Source of the DNA: Rugalucina vietnamica
Taxonomy: Eukaryota; Mollusca; Bivalvia; Lucinida; Lucinidae
Direction of reading: 5' to 3'
DNA length: 64,000 nucleotides
Assembly: GCA_964017185.1 (NCBI GenBank)
Contig: OZ024876.1
Coordinates: 13,021,726-13,085,725 of the forward strand
Shown: in pieces, positions 12,401 to 24,041 of the stretch
Position numbering within the stretch: the first letter of the stretch is position 1
Layout of the letters: each line of letters opens with the position of its first letter
Made by a program: the position numbers and the translations under genes
The notes under the pieces: model-generated
Seen by the model: only the letters and a program-made list of their open reading frames with translations
Told to the model about the DNA's origin: nothing
Database searches by the model: none

Positions 12401-15400
12401 TTTTCGAAAATTAAATTCTTGCGAACAATTTAGTTATTTCAGAACTTAACATTTTTTTATCTAAACAGTGTATACTTTTTCTGAAATATCAACAAACTAT
12501 TGATGAGTTACAAAAACAGAAGCCTGCACTATTCTGAGACAAACCACAGACGTGTGTTTTATTTGTTTTCAGACAAAGTTAGAGACTAAACTGAGCACAC
12601 TGTACAGAGAGCTGATCAGTCTGCACAGTGCATTAGATCAAGACACTAACCAGGTACTATTTGAGCCGCGACGCAAGAAAACCGGTCTTCGGGGTTTCCG
12701 ACCCTGTCTGACACAAACCGAGCTGTACAAGCACAGAAGATAGCTAGAGGCTGGAAATTTTGGATTTAGAAAGTAGAGGAATTGTACTATCCATACAGCG
12801 AAAACAAAGGCGCTGATCAGCTTCGCAGTTACTGCGAAGCTGATCTGCGCCTTTTTTTTCGCATAAGCAAAAATTCAGTTTTCTCACGACGCAGCTCATT
12901 TTCTCTTGTCGGTGTTACCTTCCCTTACTGGTTTTGCCTGTAAGTCTCCTTGACAGTGGCTTGTGTAAAGGAGTTTGAAAGGTTTGATATCTACACCATG
13001 TAGTTTCATTGAGCTAGACACTTTAAATGCCCCATACTACTTGTGAATGCCTAGGAAGTATTGGCTCCATCCAAACATGACTGAATTTTTTTTTAACTTG
13101 GACATTAATCCAAAACCGATCCAAACCACACCAAAATGTTTCAGTGATAACAACAGCAAAAATTTGAGCCGCCTCATGAGAAAACCAACTATTTTCATAG
13201 GCGAAAACAAAAACGCAGATCAGCTTGGTGGTTACAGCACCTTTGTTTTCATTACTCGATGCTCACTGACATTCACTCTCAATCAGTTTTCTTATCGTGT
13301 GATAAATGTCTGGAACAGCTTACCTCAACATGTCGTGGATGCTGAAACATTAAACAGTTTTAAAGCGCGGTTAGATAAACACTGGCAAGGAAACATGGTG
13401 TATGAGTATTAAACATAAATTGTACTACTATAACCATAGTAGTTGCTGTTACCATAAACAACTCGTATCAGTCACCAAATCACCTTACAAGATACAAGAG
13501 AACTATATAAAGCTGTACTAAAAGAAGTCTGAAAGATGGAGGGCTAAAAAAGGACTTTGTCCTTACAACCGAGCCCGTCAACGATTCTACAGGTATTCTA
13601 CAGGTATTCTACAGGTATTCTACAGGTATTACTGGGAAAGTACAATCCCTCTTGACCTTAGATTTCAAGCTTCTAGCCATCTTCTGTGCTTGTACAGCTG
13701 AGTTTATGTTGGACCTGTTCAAAAACACATTGTTGGTTTTCTCATGACGCGGCTCAAATATTAGCTACTGAAATCCGTCAGTGTTATGATGTCAGAATTT
13801 GAGCCGCCTTGCCGGAAAACCAACAATGTGGTTTCCGACCAGGTCCGACACAAACCAACCTGTACAGTCACAGAAAAGAGCTAGAAGCATGAAATTTTGG
13901 AGTTAAGTAGAGGAGGAATTGTACTATCCGAGTAGTGAAAACAAAGGCGCTGATCAGCTTCGCGGTTACCGCGAAGCTGATCTGCGCCTTTGTTTTCGCC
14001 TAGGTAGATTGTTGGTTTTCCCATGGGGCGGCTCATTTCTTTGTAACACACGGACATGACTTTGTCATTTTTGTGCTTTGACAGACTTCTATCTACATGT
14101 AAATACAAAACAGGGTTATCACTTAGAGATATCAGCAGATATAGTCCCAAGTTTCGATATCGCAAGCTCGCCTTTGTAGATATCCCAACAAGAACAATAT
14201 TTGCTGATATCAGTGTGATAATTCTTTTATCATATTGTTTTGATTAAATTAAGCTGTTTGTTTTCTAGTTTATAATAAGACTACATTCATAATATAGATT
14301 TTCAGCATTGCATTTTAGAGTGACAATTTTGTCCATGACGCCATGAACATTAATTTTGAAGTCATCTTAACTCATTTAAGCCTGGCGTCCCTTTTATGGG
14401 ACATAGGCAAACAGAATAGCCCCAGATGTGACGCCGCAGAACGCGGCGTCCCATCTGGGGCTATTCTGTTTGCTTAGAGAATTTTCATCGAAAAATGAGA
14501 TAAAAAATAAAAATCACTCTTAACACCCATAAAAATGAAAATGGACTCACCCAAATGATAATGATGGGAAAATCCATTCGTCAAATATGGGTTAAATACT
14601 GTTAGGTAATGGTGATATACAAAAAGTAAGAATAGAAAGCACGGAGATAGTACAATTAGATTTAAAATCTCAGACCCAGAAATCACAGCACCAAATACCA
14701 CTAAAATGAGCCGCCTCGTGGGAAAACCAACAATGTGGTTTCCGAACAGGTCTTACACAAACCGGGCTGTACAGCTACAGAAGCAGGCTAGAAGCTTGAA
14801 ATTTTGGAGTTAAGTAGAGGAGGAATTTTACTATCCGAGTAGCGAAAACAAAGGCGCTGATCAGCTTCGCGGTTACCGCGAAGCTGATCTGCGCCTTTGT
14901 TTTCGCCTATGCAGATCAGATTGTTGGTTTTCCCATGAGGCGGCTCAAATATTGCACCACACATGATCAGCAAGATGACTAGCTGTTTCCCAACAAGGTA
15001 GCCATCTGGCTGACCTCAACCAAATACAAAAGTGGAGTGGGCAACAGAGAGATAGACAGAATAAACAGAAAACATGAAGATAAATCACAACAGAACTGAA
15101 TTAAAATGGTCAGTATCCCAGTAAAGGCGCAATATCAAATAAGCATGCTAATATGGAGTGATATTTATACACTTGTCATATTTGTATTAAACTATATGGT
15201 AGAAATAAATAAATTACTGGTAACTAGTGTTCAATATGCATTTTTAAGTTACATGTACATGTATCTTGATTTTCTTACGCTCATATTACCAGGATCCCTC
15301 ATCTTGTATGTGGACATCAGGTCATGTGACCCTGGCTGTCAGAGAGAGGCTGATGACCCAGATTCTCAAATCATGTGCCATCATGAAGGACTGTACATGT

Positions 15401-18400
15401 GACCTGCTGGATCTCTCCTTACTGTTCCCAGCAGCACCTTGGGTAACCACCATTTACTGTTAATTAACATGATTATGTCCCACCCGACCGAAGTTGGGGG
15501 ACATATTGTTTTTGGTGCGGATCCCGTCGGCGTCAGCATCCGCGTCCTCGTCGGCGTACACGTAGCTTCTTTCCGACGCTATTAAACCAGTGGATAGATT
15601 TTGACCGAACTTGCATAGATACATGGTTGGGAGGGGGGAAAGAGTTGATTAGATTTTGGTGACCTTGACCTCATTTTCAAGGTCACCAGCCCATGAAAAC
15701 TGATTAAATTAGGTTTTCCGACGCGATATCTTCTGAACAAATGAATGGATTTTAACAAAACTTGCACAAGAGCATTGTTGGGAGGAGGCTCAGAGTTGAT
15801 TAGATTTTGGTGAGGAGTCTATAAAAACTGTTGAAATTAGTCTTTCCAACGCAATATCTTGTAAACCAATTGATGGATTTTGACCTGCACAGAAGCATTG
15901 TTGGGAGGAGGCTCAGAGTTGATTAGATTTTGGTGACCTTGACCTAATTTTCAAGGTCACGACTCCATAAAAAATGTTGAAATTAGTCTTTCCAACGCAA
16001 TATCTTGTAAACCAATTGATGGATTTTGACCAAACTTGCACAGAAGCATTGTTGCGAGAAGGCTCAGAGTTGATTAGATTTTGGTGACCTTGACCTAATT
16101 TTCAAGGTTGTGAGTCCATAAAAACTGTTGAAATTAGTATTTCCAACGCAATATCTTGTAAACCAATTGATAGATATTGACCAAACTTGCACATAAGCAT
16201 TGTTGGGAGGAGGCTCAGAGTTGGTTAGATTTTGATGACCTTGACCTAATTTTCAAGGTCACGAGTCCATAAAAACTGTTGAAATTAGTTTTTCCGATAC
16301 GATATCTTGTAAACTATTTGATGGATTTTGACCAAACTTGCACAGAAGCATTGTTGGGAGAAGGCTCAGAGTTGATAAGATTTTGGTGATCTCGACCTAA
16401 TTTCCAAGGTCACTATATATAGCTAGTCAAAAACTGTTGAAATTAGTCTTTCTGACGCAATATCTTGTAAACTAATTGATGGATTTTGACCAAACTTGCA
16501 CAGAAGCATTTTTGGGAGGAGGCTCAGAGTTGATAAGATTTTGGTGACCTTGACCTAATTTCCAAGGTCACTAGTTCATAACTGTTGAAATTAGTCTTTT
16601 GGACACGATAATTTGTAAACCAATTGATGGATTTTAACCAAACTTGTACAGAAGCATTGTTGTGAGGCGGTTCAGAGTTTATAAGAATTTGGTGATCATG
16701 ACCTAATTTTAGACAGGGTCCAAAACAAGTTTAAACTACCACACCATACAGAACAAGATGGGCATGGTGTCTTCCATAGAAAAACTTCATATCACAAGGT
16801 AACTACACTTCAATTACCAAACCGTTAATTCTTATTTTAGCCTTCACATGAGAAAACCAACAATTTGGGTTTCTGACTAGGTCCAACACAAACCAGCCTG
16901 TACAGTTACAGAAGCAGGCTAGAACCTTGAAACTTCAGATTTAAGAAGAAGATGAATTGTACTATCCATGTAGCGAAAACAAAGGTGCTGATCAGTTGTG
17001 CAGTTACTTGTATAGTGGCTCATTTAGTTCTTTTCAATGCACATGCTCCAACTAGCACACACCAGGTTTTTGTAACAGCACATTTCATGTGTAAATATAC
17101 AAACAAGTACATTTTGATATTTTCTTATCCTTAAAATCATATTAAATGTACATACCATATTTGTTCTTATTAGCATATATGCTCCAGTAAGTGCACACCC
17201 TGGTCGTTTCCGAAAAACATGCGTAAGCGCACACTGCTCCACTTGCATATTGGTATTTTACACAATTTTTATACAAAAACACTGTGTTAACTGCATTTAA
17301 TCTTAACCTTAAATGGTAAAATACTATTTTGCAACGATTGGAATACTTCATGGACATTATCATTGATTACTTTTGACATGTTTATCTAATCAGTTAATGC
17401 CCTGTTTTTGGTTGGTAGTGTGCGCTTACTAGAACGCTACTTTAGCTTTAAATTATTTTGAAAAGTTAAATGCACTGTGTGCTAATTAGAACGAATACGA
17501 TAATTGTGATATTACAACCAAGCAAGTAGCAGTTTAGTGATCCAGGTGTTTCAAGCATCTCTTAAACAAGTTGTCAAAAAGGGGAATTTCCTGTCCAATG
17601 TTTATATCAACCTTGAAATGTTCATTATCACCAAAGTGCCTCTGATTGGTCACAGTAAGATGTTGACAGATAACAAAGCTGATCAGCGCTTTTGTTTTCG
17701 CGACACAGATATTACAATTCCTCTACTTTCTAAATCCAAAATTTCCAGCCTCTAACCATCTTCTGTGACTGTACAGCCCGGTTTGTGTTGGACCTTCTTG
17801 GAACCCAAATTGTTGGTTTTCTCACGCACAGGCTCAGTTATACTAAGTCTTTTGTGTCTCTGGACTATTTCAGCCCCCTCTGAAGAAGTCAGCCATCAAA
17901 GAAGTTACTGCAGAGAAAGTGTTGAAATGTCTTCCTGGTGTAGCTAGATCAAGGTCTACCGATGGCCAGAAAATAATCCAAGCTCTTGTCAAGGCATACA
18001 ACTATAAAGTGTTCATGCTGAATAATCAGGTGAATTTCTTGGTTTGTTATCAGTTTGTGTTGTTGTCTAATGTCCAAATCAACAGTTTTTCAGTAGCTGT
18101 ATTACCGGTAGTTCTTATCAGCCCACTGTGCCAAGTTGAGTCATAAAGGTACAGAGCTGCAAGCATAGAACATTACATGAGCCGCGATGCAAGGAAACTA
18201 GTCTTAGGAGTTTCCAACCAGGTCTGACACAAATTGGCCTGTACAGTCACAGAAGAAGGCTAGAAGCTAGAAATTTGAGAAGTAAAGGAATTGTACTATC
18301 TTTGTAGCGAAAACAAAGGTGCTGATCAGCTTGACAGTTACTGTGAAGCTGATCTGCGCCTTTGTTTTGGCATAAAGAATACTCAGAAGCAAAATTATGT

Positions 18401-21400
18401 TTGGAAATAATCCCTATGTAACTATGACTGCAACGAAGTTGCATCCTGGAAAAGTCATAATAGGGACAAAAATGGCTGATTTAGTCATCAAAACTTCAAA
18501 ACATTATGAAAAATTGCCCATGCATTATACATAAACTTTGCTGTGTTAAATTGAAAATTTCATAGGAAAATTTTTGATATTTTTATTTTTTTTTTGCTCA
18601 AAACATTGATTGTGGGTACGTTAGAACCACCTCAGCAATGCCTTGGCAAGGCGGTCCTAATGAGTACCCACAGTCAATGTTTTTGATTAATAAGTAAAAA
18701 TTGTATACCCCTTATTATATAAAAGTGGAGTATAAGGGGGTATACATTTCACATATATGTTTCTTCTGATGATTTGCAGGTACAATGTTTACGTGAAGAA
18801 GTGAAGTATCACCATAAAGTGTATAATCTACAGTTGAAGTACACAGAATCTCTTTTCCAAGCTATGAGGTAATTGTTGCTCTTATCTGAGTCCTGTCATG
18901 ACCATCAGGAAAACATGTCCGTGTAACGTATACCCCCTTGAACCCCACTTTTATAATATAAAATACTAGTTATATTGAGAATATGGCTATGAAATTACCT
19001 AAAAATTAATCTTATGATATTCAATTACTGTTTTATGCAAAAAAACTAAATTTTGAATTTTGTGGCCAAGTTGTACCTTTTCCCATGGACAGGCTCATAT
19101 AGCAAAACTGGAGTATGCAGGGGTATACCTATTTTTCTTATTTTTGCTCTAAAACATAGATTGTGGGTACTCGTTAGAACCGCCTCAGCGAGGCAGTTCT
19201 AACGTGTACCCACAATCTATGTTTTGAGCAAAAATAAGAAAAATATCACAAAATTTCTACTGAAAATTTTCAATTTTTAAAACTTGAAAAATCTCTGTAC
19301 ATTGCATGGGCAAGTTTTCGTAATGACTTAGTAAGAACAAAATGAGTATCGTCATGAGAAAACCAGATTCATGCCTATGCAAAAACAAAGGCGCAGATCA
19401 GCTTGCAGTAAATACACAGCTGATCAGCGCCTTTGTTTTCACTACATGGATAGTATTATCCCTCTTCTTTTTAAAATCGGAAATTTCAAGCTTATAGCCT
19501 TTCTGTGAAACTGTACATGTTGGTTTCTGTCCAGTCTGGTCGGAAATTCTGGAGACCGGTTTTCTCGCGTCGCAACTCAAATGGTAGATATGTGAAATGC
19601 AATTGTATAGATCAGCTAAGGGGAAACTATGTAAGTACAAGCTTTGGTTTGGCCGAATAGAACATACAGTTCTTTCCCATACTTAATTGAATATTTCAAG
19701 TGGCTAGCCATCCTGCTTTATGTCTGACTAATAGTTGAAGGTTTGGAAACCCAGCAACAAGTATTATTGTGGCATAACTTAAAATAAGTCACTTCATGAG
19801 AAAACAGGCCTTTTTCACATGTGAAAATGGCAGTGTAGATCAGCTGTTTAGTATTAACTTCATGCGTAGTACAACCCCTTTTCTTCTTAAATCTGAAATT
19901 TCAAGCTTCTAGTTTACTTCTGTGACTGAACAGGCAGGTTTTAGTGCTATCTTATTGGAAAGCATGAAGGAAAGATTTTTGAGACACATCTCAAATGGCA
20001 CTTATTGTTTACAGGGAAGGGTATAGCCAGTTTGAAGAATCAACAAATGAGGTCATTGTTAAACCATTAAAAGGTATGGCTAGATTAGAAGAACATGACA
20101 TTATTATGTGTTCTTTAAGTAATGTTATTTGAAAAAAATAAAGCATTCAAAGTTTTAATGTGTCCAGTGGAAATTTTATGCTGTTAGACAAATGAGCCTC
20201 ATCATGAGAAAACCAGCATTTTGCATATGTGAAAACAAAGGTGCGGATCAGCTGATCAGCCTCTGTTTTCACTTCACAAAAGTGCAGTTCCTATTCTTTC
20301 TATATCTGAAATTTCTAGCCTTTAGCCTGTACAGCTTGTTTTGTGTCGGACCTGTTCAGAAACCACATTGTTAGTTTTCTCATGACACAGCTCAATTTCT
20401 GAGATACAGTGTTTGGATAAAAGCACTGTCTTGCAAAATAAGCAAGAACTTTTAGTAAGAAATTTTATTCTTTTAAGTCAGGCTGAGACAGCTGTGAAAG
20501 TAAGATGATTGACAGATTTGAGCCTCGTCATGAGAAAACCAACAATGTGGTTTTTGAACCGGTCGGACACAAACTGGTCTGTACCATCACAGAACGTGGC
20601 TAGAAGCTTAGAAAGTATAGGAATTGTACTAGCCGTGTAGCGAAAACAAAGGCGCTGATCAGCTTTGCGGTTATGGTGAAACGAAGCTGATCTGCATCTT
20701 TGTTTTTGCATAAGCAGATTGTTGGTTTTCTCATGATGCGGCTCATTTGTGTGCTATTGTCATCATTGTTGATGTGTTTGTTACTGTTGTTGCTGAGGCA
20801 TTTCTTCTGAGCACGCAAATCACAAATTATGGTGGAATAAACTACCATGCTGTAATTATGCAACTTGATCTACTGCAAAGGAGTAATTTGGATGATGTCA
20901 ACACTGGCTTGATTTATACTTTAATATAGGGTGAAGACATGATGTACTTTCAGGATGGAATCATACTGACATCCAAGTTTGCATCACTAGCGATTCAGTT
21001 CATTCTGAAGGGGTGGGGGCCCAGATAAAATCAGAAACCTAATTCAGTCAGGTTGTACTCATAGAGATATAATGAGACAATTGTACATTTTTAGCTTGCC
21101 TGAGGCAGACACCTGGCGAAATCCACACTTTTCAAAGATCTTCTTCCCTGAAACCGCTTGGCCAATCACAGCCAAATTTTATATTAAGCATCTTTGGGAA
21201 GGGGGAACCAATATGTTTATAAATAATCCAGGTCACATGACCAAGATGGCCGTCATGCCCATATATATTAAAAACCATTCAAACATCTTTTCCGGAACCA
21301 CTGGACTGATTTCAATGAATCTTGGCATGTAGCATTTAAGACTAGTGCACTACATTGTGCTTATAAATTATGTTCCTGTTATGACCTTGACCTATGTGGG

Positions 21401-23975
21401 AAAATTGTTAAAATGGCATTTGAAGGGAAAATCTTGCAGGAAATGGGCATGCCAAATAGACTGAAGATTTATGATTCTGAAAAATGGACCCCAGGAGTTG
21501 GGCTGTCTCCACCCTGGGGCAATATACTTGTATAATTCCATACTATTCAAAGATCTTCTCTGAACCCGCTTGGCCAATTAAGCCAAATTTTACTGGAAGC
21601 ATTTATAGGAAGGGGGACCAATGTGTTTATAAATAATCCAAGTCACATGACTAAGATGGCGGCCATGCCCTTCAAAACTCTTCTTTGGAAGGTGATAGCT
21701 GTCCTTAAGCATCATATCATGAATATGTGGGGCTATTAATCTGAAATAAGATAGCCCTACAGTACGCAGCCTCAAAAGGTTCTGGTTTGCCAAAGTTGGA
21801 GTAGATCAAAAGTTGTCATGCAGCAGATCTGTACATTTTTTTTTTATTTTATTTATTTTTTTTTTTTTTTTTTATTTTTTATTTATTTATTTATTTTTTT
21901 TTTTTTTAGCTCACCTGAGCCGTTAGGCTCACAAGGTGAGCTTATAGGATGGCCATGATCCGGCGTCCGTCCGTCGTCCGTCCGTCCACAATTTCAAAGA
22001 TCTTCTTCTCTGAAACCGCTTGGCCAACCAAAGCCAAATTTTATATGAAGCATCTATAGGAAGGGGGAACCAATGTGTATATAAGAAATCCAGGTCACAT
22101 GACCAAGATGGCCGCCATGCCCATATATGGTAAAAACCCTTCAAAAATCTTCTTCTCCAGAACCTGTGGACTGATTTCAACGAAACTTGGCATGAAGCAT
22201 TGATGGCTCAATCACTACAATGTATATATAAATCACGACCCTGTGATGACCTTGACCTATTTTACGGCAAGGTCAACATAGGTCGCCAATGAATTTGAAT
22301 GGGGAAAACTTTTAAAATGTCATTTAAAGTGAAAGTCTTGCAGAAAATGGGCAGTAGGACTGAATATTAATGATTCTGAAAAAAATGGACCCCAGGGGCT
22401 CATATGTCCCCACCCCGGGGCAATATACATGTATATTACCGTAATATTCAAACATCATCTCCTCTGAAACCGGTTGGCCAATCAAAGCCAAATTTTACGT
22501 GAAGCATCAATAGGAAGGGGTTATCAATGTATATATAAATAATCCAGGTCACATGACCAAGATGGCCGCAATGCCCATATATGGTAAAAGCCCTTCAAAA
22601 ATCTTCTTCTCCAGAACCGGTGGATCGATTTCAAAGAAACTTGGCATGAAGCATCGATGGCTCAAGTACTACAATGTGTATATAAATCATGACCCTGTGA
22701 TGACCTTGACCTTTTTTACGGCAAGGTCAACATAGGTCGCCAATGCATTTGAATAGGGAAAACTTTTAAAATGTCATTTAAAGTGAAAGTCTTGCAGGAA
22801 ATGGGCAGTAGGACTGAATATTAATGATTCTGAAAAAAAATGGACCCCAGGGGCTCATCTGCCCCCACCCCGGGGCAATATACATGTATATTACCATAAT
22901 ATTCAAACATCTCCTCTGAAACCGCTTGGCAAATCAAAGCCAAATTTTATGTGAAGCATCTATGGAATGGGGGAATTAATGTACATGTATATATAAATTA
23001 TCTAGTTCACATGACCAAGATGGCTGCCATGCCCATATAAGGTAAAAACCCTCCAAAAATCTTCTTCTCCGAATCTGGTTGACCGATTTCAAAGAAACTT
23101 GGCATAAAGCACCAATGGCTGAAGTACTACAATGTGTATATAAATCATGGCCCTGTGGTGACCTTGACCTATTTTAGGACAAGGTCAACATAGGTCGCCA
23201 ATGCATTGGAACGGGGAAAACTTTTAAAAAGTCATTAGAAGTGAAAATCTTGCAGGAAATGGGTAGTAGGACTAAATATTAATGATTCTGAAAAAAAATT
23301 GGACCTAAGGGCTCATATGTCCACACCCCGGGGCAATATACTTGTATATTACCATAATATTCAAACATCTTCTCCTCTAAAACCACTTGGCCAATTGAAG
23401 CCAAATTTTATGTGAAGCATCTATGGATGGGGGTACCAATGTGCATATTAATAATCTAGGTCACATGACTAAGATGGCCGCCATGCCCATATATGGTAAA
23501 AACCCTTCAGATATCTTCTTCTCTGAAACCGATAGATTGACTTCATTGAAACTTGGCGTGAAGCATTCATGGCAATACTACAATGTATATATGTGATGAC
23601 CTTGACCAAGTTTATGGCAAGGTCAACATGGGTTGCCCATGCATTTGAATGGGAAAAACTGTTAAAATGTCATTTGAAGGGGAAAACCAGCAAGAAATTG
23701 GCAAATGGACAGAATATTGATTATTCTGAAAAAAGAAAACGGCCCATTGGCTTCATCTGCCCCTGCACTGGGGTTAAATACCATAATATTCAAACATGTT
23801 TATTGGTATATGCAGCAGACTCAGGTGAGCGTTTACAGGACCATTGGTCCTCTGGTTTTTTTTTTTGTTTTGCAAAAAGCAGATATTTTTCTCATGACCT
23901 CATTACTCAGTAGTTCAGTTTGGTCATGGCTTAACATCCCAGTCAACAATGTCATTTCAGAATAGAATCACTCAG

Positions 23976-24041
<66 letters not shown>

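Noticed and set aside
12653-12900. Introner-like origin of introns from the GAGCC MITE
   Set aside because: The MITE starts near the donor, but the acceptor is kilobases beyond its other end, and the target duplication lies wholly inside the intron.
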